Assembly (NCBI GenBank): GCA_002500485.1
Contig: DLRJ01000062.1
Coordinates: forward strand, 1 to 64,000
Direction of reading: 5' to 3'
Length of the DNA: 64,000 nucleotides
From: Dehalococcoidia bacterium UBA7891
GTDB lineage: Bacteria > Chloroflexota > Dehalococcoidia > Lucifugimonadales > UBA826
This document shows, piece after piece, positions 8,552 through 17,312 of the stretch. The position numbers and the translations under genes are program-made. The stretch's first letter is position 1, and every line of letters starts with the position of its first letter. A model generated the notes under the pieces. It was given only the letters and a program-made list of their open reading frames with translations, searched no databases and had not been told where the DNA came from.

Positions 8552-9673
8552 ATGGGTGAAAAAAAAATAGTCGTTGTCCAGTTATCGGGAGGTAACGATT
8601 ACCTTAATTGTGTGATTCCATATGACAATCCACATTATGTGGACAATCGTCCCAATGTGCGGATAACAGAGGATAGGGTGATACCAATAGGAGATGGCTT
8701 AGGCTTTAACCCGGTTATGAGCCTTATTAAGGATTTGTATGATCAAGGTAAAGTTGCGGTGATTCACGGGGTGGGATATCCCGAGCCAAACAGATCTCAC
8801 TTTAGGTCTATGGATATTTGGCACACCGCAGAACCAACCAAAGTTGGTAATGAAGGCTGGTTAGGGAATGCTATAAACCAAATGTATCCAAAGCATGACA
8901 ATGTGGTTGCAGCCGTTAATTTCGGTGCTGGACTACCACGGGCACTGGTATCCCATGGAGCCCCTGTGGCATCGGTGACAGATTTGAACACTTATGGCCT
9001 TATGAACCATGTCAGTGAGCTAGACCAACGAAATGAGGCCCTTCAGGCATTTAAAGACATGTACTCGCAAGCAATTGGGAGTGGTCCGGTTATGGACTAC
9101 CTAAGCCAGACGGGCCTTGATGCTTTGAAAGGTGCAGAGATAATAGGTGGTGTGACCGATAAGTACTCCTCAGATGTTGAATACGCTGAAAATTCGTTTG
9201 CAAAATCAATGAAAGGAGCAGCCCAAATTTTACAGGCTGATATTGGCACTAGGATTTGCTATACCCAGCATGGTAGCTTCGACGCCCACACGAATGGGAT
9301 TGCCCTTCAAGAAGGTTTATTGACCGATGTGTCTGGTGGAATATACGATTTTTATGACGATATGAAGAGGGCAAATAAAAGTGACGATGTAATTATGTTT
9401 GTTTTCACAGAATTTGGAAGAAGGGTCAAAGACAATGGCAATGGTACAGATCATGGGTCTGGAGGTGTTGCGTTTGTCATTGGGGATCAGGTAGACGGAG
9501 GTCAGTACAGTGAATACCCTTCCCTCGCCGCTGACCAACTCCTGGAAGGCGATTTGAGATTTAATTTGGACTTTCGGAGCGTATATACGGAGATTTTAGA
9601 AGATTGGTTGGAAATTGATGCTAGTTCAGTGGTTAAAGGCGAATATGAGAAGGTCGGATTTCTAAAAAACTAG
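8552..9673 (+). CDS. DUF1501 family protein (first module)
   Basis: The 373-residue protein starts almost directly at the domain core: KIVVVQLSGGNDYLN, then a GVGYPEPNRSHFRSMDIWHT segment, an FDAHTNG segment, VFTEFGRRVKDN and GTDHGSGGVAF. These are the usual DUF1501 landmarks, related to the alkaline phosphatase/sulfatase fold. Most relatives have a Tat signal with RRxFL at the N-terminus; none is present here. AGAGGAG precedes the ATG. It is the last gene of the operon and is followed by a strong terminator. It is close in sequence to the 37831-38967 paralogue. Biochemical activity has not been established for the family. Confidence 0.85.
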   Translation: MGEKKIVVVQLSGGNDYLNCVIPYDNPHYVDNRPNVRITEDRVIPIGDGLGFNPVMSLIKDLYDQGKVAVIHGVGYPEPNRSHFRSMDIWHTAEPTKVGNEGWLGNAINQMYPKHDNVVAAVNFGAGLPRALVSHGAPVASVTDLNTYGLMNHVSELDQRNEALQAFKDMYSQAIGSGPVMDYLSQTGLDALKGAEIIGGVTDKYSSDVEYAENSFAKSMKGAAQILQADIGTRICYTQHGSFDAHTNGIALQEGLLTDVSGGIYDFYDDMKRANKSDDVIMFVFTEFGRRVKDNGNGTDHGSGGVAFVIGDQVDGGQYSEYPSLAADQLLEGDLRFNLDFRSVYTEILEDWLEIDASSVVKGEYEKVGFLKN

Positions 9674-9693
9674 ATAATCCCACATCAGGCAAA

Positions 9694-9727
9694 AAGCCCG
9701 CAGGTTAATTTATTAACCTGCGGGCTT
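9694..9727. terminator. Bidirectional intrinsic terminator between convergent genes
   Basis: A perfect 15-base stem (AAGCCCGCAGGTTAA at 9694-9708 with its complement at 9713-9727) closes on a 4-base loop. T-rich sequence flanks it on the plus strand and an A run at 9691-9695 gives U's on the minus strand. It sits between the stop codons of the DUF1501 gene and the enolase gene and can serve both. Confidence 0.85.
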
Positions 9728-9731
9728 CTTG

Positions 9732-10913
9732 CTATAGAGCTCTCTCTTCTATCCAGGCGATATCCACTTCTATACCAAACCCAGGTGCATCAGAAGGTTT
9801 TACTCGACCATTCTTTATAACTGGTGTTCCCGGTAATGCGACCATTTCCTCTAATGGAACTCCAGGCGCTGATACTCCTTCTGACCTTTCGCCCCACGGA
9901 ATCACAGGCATTGAATATGCTAAATGCTGACCATATGGATAATTCATTCCTGCGTGACCTATGACTGTTAGGCCATGAGCTTCGGCTATATGGCATATTC
10001 GAACACTTGCTGTGATGCCTCCTACCCATTGGACATCGGGTTGCAATATATCTACTAGTCCCCGACCTGCTGCATCGGCGAATGGGTGAATTGTGTACCA
10101 ATGCTCTCCCGTGGCTAAAATTTGACTAGGTACTCTTTGCCTTAATTTGGAATAACTGTCCATATCCTCTGGAAGCATATAGTCCTCCAGCCATTTGATA
10201 TTGTATGGTTTGAGTGCTTCTGACACACGCACTGCATACTCGATATTAGAAGACATCCAGGAATCGACTGCCAATTCAATATCCGGTCCAATCTGTTCTC
10301 TAGTATTTGCGATTATTTCCACATTTTTGTTTAATCCGGCTAGGCCTTCGTCAGGTCCGTGTCTCAGAAATACCTTAACGGCCTTGAAACCTAATTCCAG
10401 GAACCAATCCATATAGTCACTGGTTTTGTACCTCAACATGGTGTTGGAGGCATAGCAAAATATATCGTCTTTCACCGGTCCTCCTAGAAGTTCATAAACC
10501 GGCGTTTCTAAAAGTTTCCCTTTGAGGTCCCATATAGCATTGTCTAAAGCACTAATGGCGTAACTTACTACGCCTGCGGTCCCATATGGTGAAGATGCTC
10601 TACGCATCATGTCCCATATTTTTTCAGTGGCCATTGGATTTTGACCTACTAGGAGCTCAGAAAAATGATCATTTATTATGGAAACCACTGGACCAGAGTG
10701 TATTGTTGTTCCCAAGCCCCATGTGCCGTCTTCGGCTGTTACCACGCATGCGACGCGATTCCAATTTGAGCCCGACCTGTATTTCGAATCATATTTGTAC
10801 CTATCCATAGGGTTTACAAAATATCCACCATTTGGATCTAACTCTACTCTCGGCTGAGTTTTGGGATTGGGGCTTAGATTTACTGCTATTGCCTTAATAC
10901 TTTTGATTTTCAT
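9732..10913 (-). CDS. Enolase-superfamily dehydratase, rhamnonate-dehydratase-like
   Basis: The 393-residue protein has the mandelate-racemase-type capping domain (SALDNAIWDLKGK at about 121-133) and barrel. Metal ligands are D217 (AVDSWMS), E243 (WLEDY) and E270 (ATGEHW). D293 (LQPDVQW) and H320 (IGHAGM) form the Asp-His acid/base dyad. The AVDSWM, KWLEDYMLPEDMDSY and TGEH stretches resemble L-rhamnonate dehydratase, so dehydration of a six-carbon acid sugar is likely. The exact sugar acid is uncertain. AGGAG lies 9 bases before the ATG. A CoA-transferase gene is encoded 69 bases upstream on the same strand, so co-transcription is possible. Confidence 0.8.
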   Translation of the reverse strand: MKIKSIKAIAVNLSPNPKTQPRVELDPNGGYFVNPMDRYKYDSKYRSGSNWNRVACVVTAEDGTWGLGTTIHSGPVVSIINDHFSELLVGQNPMATEKIWDMMRRASSPYGTAGVVSYAISALDNAIWDLKGKLLETPVYELLGGPVKDDIFCYASNTMLRYKTSDYMDWFLELGFKAVKVFLRHGPDEGLAGLNKNVEIIANTREQIGPDIELAVDSWMSSNIEYAVRVSEALKPYNIKWLEDYMLPEDMDSYSKLRQRVPSQILATGEHWYTIHPFADAAGRGLVDILQPDVQWVGGITASVRICHIAEAHGLTVIGHAGMNYPYGQHLAYSMPVIPWGERSEGVSAPGVPLEEMVALPGTPVIKNGRVKPSDAPGFGIEVDIAWIEERAL

Positions 10914-10982
10914 GTTGACTATTCTCCTAAAGCGGAAATTTTTCTTTTCCCTTGGTTATGGCGTTACGGAATGGGGACTTAT

Positions 10983-12179
10983 TTATTTCCCCTTTATAAC
11001 CTCTGATGAAATTAATTCTTGGATTTCTTGTGCATCCATTCCCAAGACATTTTTCATCACCTCTTCCGTATGTTCTCCCAATAGAGGAGGGTGATTTGTT
11101 GGCTGGGCCGGAGTTCTGCTTAGATGTTGAAGGGCACTTCCTAACAAATCAATTGTTCCTAGAGTCGGATGATCAATTTGCCATAGTGATTTGCGAGCTT
11201 TGGCTTGGGGGTCCTTAAAGACTTCATCCAAGGTGTTTATTGAGGAGACTGTTAATCCTGCTTCTTGGAGCGTAGGTATCCAATGAGATTTGGATTTCTG
11301 AACGAATTGGGTATTCAATAGTCTTTCAAGTTCTTTTCGATTTTTCACGCGGTCGGCGTTAGTTAAAAACCTGCTATCTTCTGCTAAGTCGGGGGCTTCT
11401 ACTGTTTCGCACATTCGCCTAAACTGGTCGTCATTATTGGCGGCAGCCATAAAGTCACCGTCAGAGGCTGTAAAATCTTGGTAAGGAGCCACTTGAGGAT
11501 GTGCGTTTCCTATTCGTCCCGGTGCTTCACCACTAGCTAAATAGCTTTGGGCTATATTGGCCATACCCGCGATTCCGACATCAAACAATGAGACGTCAAC
11601 GTGCTGGCCTTTACCACTCAAAGAACGTTCATGAAGAGCTGATAAAATTCCAATAGTAGATGTGAGACCCGTCATGATATCGATCCATGCAGCACCCACT
11701 TTAGTAGGGCCTCCTTCAGTTTCACCAGTAACACTCATTACCCCCGTCATCCCCTGCAAGGCTGCATCATATCCTGGTTCTGGAGCTCTGGGGCCGGTTT
11801 GCCCGAACCCTGTAACTGAAGCATAAATTATTTTAGGGTTTAAGGAAGAAATGGACTCGTAATCTAGGCCAAATCGAGCTAAATTGCCTACCTTAAAATT
11901 CTCTACGAAAATATCAGCCTTTTTGGCTAGTTCCTTGATTATTTTTTGACCCTTTTCATCTCTTAGGTTCACTATAATACTTTTTTTCCCCCTGTTAGCG
12001 GAAAGGTAATATGCGCTTTGATCACCCACAAAAGGAGGGCCCCATCCACGGGTGTCGTCACCCCACGGGGATTCCACTTTCCAGACCTCAGCTCCAAGGT
12101 CAGCCAGTATCTGGGTTCCAAGCGGCCCCGCAAGGATTCTCGACAAATCTAATACTTTTAAGTCTTTTAAGGCAGTCAT
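10983..12179 (-). CDS. CaiB/BaiF (family III) CoA-transferase
   Basis: The 398-residue protein has LKDLKVLDLSRILAGPL at the N-terminus, ILADLGAEVWKVESP, the ANRGKKSI segment, DIFVENFK and the catalytic Asp D167 (AAWIDIMTGL), then GKGQHVDVS. It follows the formyl-CoA/succinyl-CoA transferase pattern closely and ends with an LGEHTEEVM element. The substrate is not predictable from sequence. GGAG lies 5 bases before the ATG. The enolase gene follows on the same strand, so the pair could act in one sugar-acid or dicarboxylate route; this is inferred only from adjacency. Confidence 0.88.
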   Translation of the reverse strand: MTALKDLKVLDLSRILAGPLGTQILADLGAEVWKVESPWGDDTRGWGPPFVGDQSAYYLSANRGKKSIIVNLRDEKGQKIIKELAKKADIFVENFKVGNLARFGLDYESISSLNPKIIYASVTGFGQTGPRAPEPGYDAALQGMTGVMSVTGETEGGPTKVGAAWIDIMTGLTSTIGILSALHERSLSGKGQHVDVSLFDVGIAGMANIAQSYLASGEAPGRIGNAHPQVAPYQDFTASDGDFMAAANNDDQFRRMCETVEAPDLAEDSRFLTNADRVKNRKELERLLNTQFVQKSKSHWIPTLQEAGLTVSSINTLDEVFKDPQAKARKSLWQIDHPTLGTIDLLGSALQHLSRTPAQPTNHPPLLGEHTEEVMKNVLGMDAQEIQELISSEVIKGK

Positions 12180-12303
12180 AGCATCTCCATCATTCTGAAA
12201 TAATAATGAATGGTATTAGAACGAATGGTAATAGTTTGTTATATCCTCTACAACTCTAGTGGAAGGTGCGTTTAGTAGGGCATCTGGTATGTTGGGGAAA
12301 ATA

Positions 12304-13083
12304 TTATGTTCTTGGTTCCCAGGAAAAAAATTTTAAAGAGGCGATAACACCTACTACCAGCCAGGCGAATAATATTGCAAAATTTTCTGGGTTGCTAGTG
12401 AGGCCAGATGAAAATGGGCTGTAGGTTTCCTGCAATGATAGTGAAAATGGTCTTACAGGGAATACTTGGGCTATTCCATTTAACCAATTTGGTGCACTAT
12501 CCATTGGGATGAATACATCAGATATGAACATCAGAGGTATTACAGATGCGTTTACCATTGGCGCAGCAGCATCTGAATTGGGGATTACACTCGTAAAGGC
12601 AATTCCCAGACTAGTAAAAGTAGCTGCTCCTAGAATCATCGTCAGTAAAAATGCCACTATTGAATTGGTTGGTAGACCAACATCGAATACTACAAAAGCT
12701 ATTATCGCAATAATGACAGCTAAGGCAAAAGACACTATTGTGTTATGCGCTATTTTCCCTAGGAGGAATAGGATTAATGGCAAAGGGGTCCCTTTGTAAC
12801 GTTTAAGTACTCCTATATCCCTGTTCACAGTCAAAGTCATAGCGATTCCCGTGTATGAGGAGCCTATTACTGAAAAGGCGGTTATCATCGGTATATATTT
12901 AGTGGCTCTGGATACAATGCCACCGTCTATCTCCACTGAATCATTCCCAAAAATTCTAAGCATAAATAGAAAAAGAAGAGGAAAAACAAGAGTAAAAAAA
13001 GCAGCCGCCGGATTTCTTCGGTACGATTTACTTTCATAGATTATTTGTTTTAGGAAAAGAGGCAAATGCTTTCTAAAATTCAT
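12304..13083 (-). CDS. ABC-2 type transporter permease
   Basis: The 259-residue protein has about six hydrophobic helices and the ABC-2 pattern: a cytoplasmic N-terminus, AAAFFTLVFPLLFLF (first helix), then NRDIGVLKRYKGTPL and later IPLMFISDVFIPMDSAPNWL before the last helices. Together with the ATPase encoded by the overlapping upstream gene (ATGA overlap of 4 bases) it should form a homodimeric exporter of the DrrB/NatB/YadH kind. The substrate could be a drug, lipid or polysaccharide and cannot be told from sequence. Bases 12180-12303 ahead of the next gene contain nothing I recognise. Confidence 0.85.
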   Translation of the reverse strand: MNFRKHLPLFLKQIIYESKSYRRNPAAAFFTLVFPLLFLFMLRIFGNDSVEIDGGIVSRATKYIPMITAFSVIGSSYTGIAMTLTVNRDIGVLKRYKGTPLPLILFLLGKIAHNTIVSFALAVIIAIIAFVVFDVGLPTNSIVAFLLTMILGAATFTSLGIAFTSVIPNSDAAAPMVNASVIPLMFISDVFIPMDSAPNWLNGIAQVFPVRPFSLSLQETYSPFSSGLTSNPENFAILFAWLVVGVIASLKFFSWEPRT

Positions 13084-14024
13084 TTGAGAATTCCTAAATA
13101 AATATCTTCAAGATTTTGTCTGGATACCTCTAGATTACTGAGTTCGATTCCTTGTGATATTGCCCATCCTGTTAATTCTGAAAGAACGGCAGTTGGATTT
13201 TCAGTGCTTATTGAAACAGCCCCTTCAGACATGACTGCTATTTCTTTTATGTCCTTTGGTAGTTGAAGCTGTGGCTCATCTGTTTTAAAAGTGATAAATG
13301 TTTTATTGTGCGAAATTCTGAGATCGCTTAATGATCCCTGGGTAATTAATTCACCATGGTTCATAAGAGCAACGGTGTCTGCTAGATATTCAGCTTCTTC
13401 CATGTAATGAGTTGTGAGTACAACAGTAGTACCATCAGTCTTTAATTTTTTTATCATGTCCCAAAAAGTGCGCCGGGCGGAAGGGTCAAAACCTGTAGTG
13501 GGTTCGTCGAGGAACAAAAGATCAGGATTGCCACAAAGTCCGATTGCTACATCCAGGCGACGTTTTTGACCACCTGAAAGTTTCTTGACTCGCTTGTCTT
13601 TTTCTTCTGTCAGGCCAGTCATTTCTAGTAAGTCGGAGATTTTTCTAGGAGTTTTGTAAAAATTTGTGAATTGTTCCAAAATTTCGTATGCTGTTAGGTA
13701 TTGTTCTATTCCAGTTTCCTGTAAGACGATCCCTACCCTTGAGCGAAATTCGGTGGAACCGTTGGAAGGATCCATGCCTAGCACTTTTACTTCTCCAGAT
13801 GTTTTAGTTCTGTGACCTTCCAGTATTTCTACAGTTGTAGTTTTACCTGCCCCATTGGGCCCCAGTAATGCAAACACTTCACCCACATTGACTGTCAAAG
13901 AAACTCCGTTTACTGCGAGAGAGTTCCCGTATTTTTTTGTCAGTTTATTGGTTTTGATTGCGATCAATTTAATTTCACTAATGAGTACACAAATTGGATC
14001 ATTACATTCAATTGTATAATCCAT
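13080..14024 (-). CDS. ABC transporter ATP-binding protein (DrrA/CcmA-like)
   Basis: Walker A is GPNGAGKTT (55-63), the signature is LSGGQKRRLDVA (about 145-156) and Walker B is LLFLDEPTTGFD (about 165-176), followed by a switch His in LTTHYMEEAEYL. A C-terminal domain of about 80 residues is typical of the DrrA group. The start is uncertain. ATG at 14024 is the longest choice, but a TATAAT at 14015-14020 for the divergent gene lies inside it. A TTG at 13967 would give a conventional start of IAIKTNKLTKKYG. The permease gene overlaps the 3' end by 4 bases. Confidence 0.85.
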   Translation of the reverse strand: MDYTIECNDPICVLISEIKLIAIKTNKLTKKYGNSLAVNGVSLTVNVGEVFALLGPNGAGKTTTVEILEGHRTKTSGEVKVLGMDPSNGSTEFRSRVGIVLQETGIEQYLTAYEILEQFTNFYKTPRKISDLLEMTGLTEEKDKRVKKLSGGQKRRLDVAIGLCGNPDLLFLDEPTTGFDPSARRTFWDMIKKLKTDGTTVVLTTHYMEEAEYLADTVALMNHGELITQGSLSDLRISHNKTFITFKTDEPQLQLPKDIKEIAVMSEGAVSISTENPTAVLSELTGWAISQGIELSNLEVSRQNLEDIYLGILK

Positions 14025-14062
14025 CCTGTGATCGGAGAAGTATCTAGAATTGGAGTGTGATA

Positions 14063-14884
14063 ATGGCTTATACGGATCTAGGACTAAAGCAGGACGGTGC
14101 AGTCCTTAAGATAACAGTTGATCGACCTGAAGTTTTGAATGCTCAGAGTAGGATAATGCGAGAAGAACTTGATGATGCATTTGATAAAGCAGCAGATGAT
14201 GAATCAGTTAAGGTGGTGATCATTGCAGGGGCAGGGTCTAATTTCTCTGCAGGTCATGACTTGGGTAGCCCTCAAGAAATGGCTGATCGAGAAAAACGCC
14301 CTTATCAACCGGGTACAGCAGGAGAGTACGAAAGGAGTTGGCAACAAAATGTGGCGAACACATTCAGGTGGAGAGATTTTCCCAAACCAACAATAGCTCA
14401 GGTTCAAGGGGTATGTATTATGGGAGGAATAATTTTGGCTTCATCTTGTGATCTAATTGTTGCCTCGGAGGATGCTCGCTTTAGTGATAGAACGGTGAGG
14501 TGGGGAGGCCCGCACGTCCAATATCTAAGTCTTCCCTACGAAATTGGAGTACGAAAGGCAAAGGAATACCTTTTCACAGGGGATTGGATGACTGCTTCTG
14601 AAGCCGAAAAAATGGGACTTGTTAATAAAGTTGTGCCTATTGAGCAACTCGAGGAAGAGACTATGAAACTGGCTCAAAGAATAGCTTTGCAAGATGCCTT
14701 TGCTTTGAGATTATCCAAAGCGTCCCTGAATCAAGTACAGGATCAGATGGGCTATCGGAATAGCATTATGTCTGGGTTTCATAATCACGCCTTAGGACTG
14801 TCATACAGGCGTGAGATTTATGATGGTGAAAGAGTCACCTCGATTGATCGCGCCAGAGAGCGTGATAAAAAGTTTGGTGATTGA
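14063..14884 (+). CDS. Crotonase-fold (enoyl-CoA hydratase/isomerase family) protein lacking both hydratase glutamates
   Basis: The 273-residue protein has the crotonase oxyanion-hole segments AGSNFSAGHDLG (about 58-68) and GVCIMGGIILASSCD (116-130). Aligned by hand with mitochondrial enoyl-CoA hydratase, the two catalytic glutamates (Glu144 and Glu164 there) correspond to I124 and T144 here. Simple hydration is therefore unlikely, and hydrolysis, isomerisation or decarboxylation of a CoA ester is possible. GGAG (14052-14055) lies 7 bases before the ATG at 14063, which is preferred to a GTG at 14057. The gene ends at the start of the double CoA-transferase gene, so the two products probably share a substrate. 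Confidence 0.8.
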   Translation: MAYTDLGLKQDGAVLKITVDRPEVLNAQSRIMREELDDAFDKAADDESVKVVIIAGAGSNFSAGHDLGSPQEMADREKRPYQPGTAGEYERSWQQNVANTFRWRDFPKPTIAQVQGVCIMGGIILASSCDLIVASEDARFSDRTVRWGGPHVQYLSLPYEIGVRKAKEYLFTGDWMTASEAEKMGLVNKVVPIEQLEEETMKLAQRIALQDAFALRLSKASLNQVQDQMGYRNSIMSGFHNHALGLSYRREIYDGERVTSIDRARERDKKFGD

Positions 14885-14889
14885 ATCAA

Positions 14890-17298
14890 ATGGCGCCATT
14901 TTCTAATTTGAAGGTCTTGGATTTGTCGGCTGATTTTGCTGGTAGTTACTGCAGCAAATTGCTTAGTGATTTTGGTGCTTCCGTCAAAAAGATCATATAT
15001 GAGGGACGAGAAGATCGTTCTGCTTTATATGGACCGTTCATCAACGAAATTCGAGATCCAAAGTCAAGCGCGATGTTCCATTATATGAATTACAACAAAC
15101 AGGTTATTCCAGTATCCAAAGAGACACAGACAATTGAGGAATTGGCACTTTCAGCGGATCTATTAATTGAGGATTTTTCAAGTGAGGACTTTAATTTAAC
15201 TGGGTTAGATTTAGAAAATATACGTAAATTAAACCCGGATATTCTAATTTGCTCTTTGACCCCCTTTGGGAGAAATACTAAATGGACAGGAAAACCTTGG
15301 AGCGACCTAACTATTCAGGCTTTAACAGGTATGTGCAGTGTAAACGGAGAGCAGGGTAAAGCTCCTTTAAAGGAACCAGGTACGGAAAGTGAGTTTATAA
15401 CTGGAGCAAACGCATTCGTAGCTTCTGTAGCTTCCTTAATCAACCGAGATGTAACAGGGATTGGGCAAGAAGTGAATGTATCTATTCTGAAATCTGTTTT
15501 ACATAGTTATAGTCCATATTTGTTAGGGGCACTTCATACCAGAAACCCTCGGGGACAGCAGCCACAAGGACTCCATTTTGGCCTGATACCTTGCAAAGAT
15601 GGGTATGTATCCCTCAGTGTGCGTCATGAACCTACATGGGAACATATGTGGCTATTTTTTGGGGACCCTGAATTCTCAGAAAACCCGAAGTTCGATACAG
15701 CCGCTAAAAGACGTAATAATGAAGATGAGCTTTCGGAAATTCTTTTGCCAATACTTGCGCAATACTCTCGTAAGGATCTCCTTCACGGTTTGAGTCCTCT
15801 TCGGATATTGGTTGGCATCGCCAATTCAGTATCAGATTTACTGGAAGATGAGCACCTTAAAACAAGGAATGCTTTTGTAAGATATGGTAGCGAAGGCAAA
15901 TCATGGGAAATGCCGGGACCTCCTTTCCAGATGTCTTTAACACCATGGAAATTTGAACCCTTACCTACTTCGGAAGATTTTCAAATTTGGGATAACCCAA
16001 TGAAAGTCACACATAATACCTCTAAAAGTTTAGATACGGGCAATAAAACAAAAGGACCCCTTTCTGGGATGAGAGGGATTGTGTTAACACAGGCCTGGGC
16101 TGGAGCCTACAGCACCCAACTGCTCTCAGATCTAGGCATGGAAATTATTCAGGTTGAATCTATTACCCGGATAGATCCTTGGAGAGGAGGGGTTCCTCCA
16201 AGGTTGGCAGGCTTGTATCCAGATACTAACCCTGGAGATAATCCTTGGGATAGAAATGCTCTTTACAATGGTGTAAATAGAGGTAAGAAAGCTATAACTC
16301 TTGACCTAGCCCAGTCAGAAGCAAAAGACGTATTTATGGAACTTGTTTCAATAAGTGATGTCGTAGTAGAGAACTTTTCCGGTAGAGTAATAAGTAATCT
16401 GGGACTGAATTACGAATCTCTTAGGTCGGTTAATCCCTCAATTGTCATGGTTAGAATGCCAACTTATGGGACAAGCGGACCTTACTCAAATTACCCTGGT
16501 AATGGAGGAACTACAGAACCTGTCTCCGGCATGTCATTCCTCATGGGATACCATGATGGACCTCCTATAAATTCTGGCATAATGCATACTGATGCTTATA
16601 GCGGTGTATTAGCATGCGGTGCCGCAATAACTGCCTTGAGGGAAAGGTTAATGTCTGGAGTGGGTCAAGAAGTAGATATTTCCCAACAAGAGGTGAGCAT
16701 GACATTATTGGCCGAATATATTATGGAGGGGTCAATATCAGGGGAATCTCCTGGAAGACAGGGCAATACCAACAGGGACTACGCTCCTCAAGGATGTTAT
16801 CTTTCAAAGGATTCTTATTGGATAGCCATTTCTGTGAAAACAGACCGTCAATGGGAATCTTTTTGTAATTCGCTAATGCTGGATGATTTGATCACCGATG
16901 AAGATTATTCCACCAAAGATGTTAGGAAAATAAATTCGGTTCGGTTGGATCAAGAAATATCAAAGAATATGGCTAATTTGGTAGCAAGTGAAGTCGTGGA
17001 AAATTTACAGGCTGAGTCAGTGCCATGTGAATTTATTTCCACTTTATTGGAAGCCGCTGAAAATGATGACTTTCATCAAATGGAATTATTTGAACAGATA
17101 TTTCATTTGAAGTCAGGGAATTTCTATTACCCAGTGCCTCCTTGGGATTTTGAAAATAATTCTCGAAAACCTCAAGAACCAGCCCCAACATTAGGGGAGC
17201 ATTCTGACGAAATTTTCAGTAGCCTCAATGGATGGTCTGAGAGTGAAATAGCCCGATTTCAGAGCCTTGGATTAACTGGTACAGATCCTTTGATTTAA
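14890..17298 (+). CDS. Double-length protein of two fused CaiB/BaiF CoA-transferase domains
   Basis: Residues 1-about 375 and about 390-802 are each a whole family III CoA-transferase domain, joined by a short polar linker (about 372-388). The second half has the catalytic Asp at D568 (MHTDAYSG) and GVGQEVDIS. In the first half the matching position is E168 (TESEFITG), so that half may be structural. Fused family III proteins of this size include DMSP CoA-transferase/lyase DddD, whose catalytic Asp is also in the second half, but many other fused homologues exist and I cannot assign the substrate. ATG at 14890 is taken; TTG at 14881 would overlap the upstream stop by 4 bases. Confidence 0.8.
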   Translation: MAPFSNLKVLDLSADFAGSYCSKLLSDFGASVKKIIYEGREDRSALYGPFINEIRDPKSSAMFHYMNYNKQVIPVSKETQTIEELALSADLLIEDFSSEDFNLTGLDLENIRKLNPDILICSLTPFGRNTKWTGKPWSDLTIQALTGMCSVNGEQGKAPLKEPGTESEFITGANAFVASVASLINRDVTGIGQEVNVSILKSVLHSYSPYLLGALHTRNPRGQQPQGLHFGLIPCKDGYVSLSVRHEPTWEHMWLFFGDPEFSENPKFDTAAKRRNNEDELSEILLPILAQYSRKDLLHGLSPLRILVGIANSVSDLLEDEHLKTRNAFVRYGSEGKSWEMPGPPFQMSLTPWKFEPLPTSEDFQIWDNPMKVTHNTSKSLDTGNKTKGPLSGMRGIVLTQAWAGAYSTQLLSDLGMEIIQVESITRIDPWRGGVPPRLAGLYPDTNPGDNPWDRNALYNGVNRGKKAITLDLAQSEAKDVFMELVSISDVVVENFSGRVISNLGLNYESLRSVNPSIVMVRMPTYGTSGPYSNYPGNGGTTEPVSGMSFLMGYHDGPPINSGIMHTDAYSGVLACGAAITALRERLMSGVGQEVDISQQEVSMTLLAEYIMEGSISGESPGRQGNTNRDYAPQGCYLSKDSYWIAISVKTDRQWESFCNSLMLDDLITDEDYSTKDVRKINSVRLDQEISKNMANLVASEVVENLQAESVPCEFISTLLEAAENDDFHQMELFEQIFHLKSGNFYYPVPPWDFENNSRKPQEPAPTLGEHSDEIFSSLNGWSESEIARFQSLGLTGTDPLI

Positions 17299-17312
17299 AA
17301 TACTTAAGTGAA

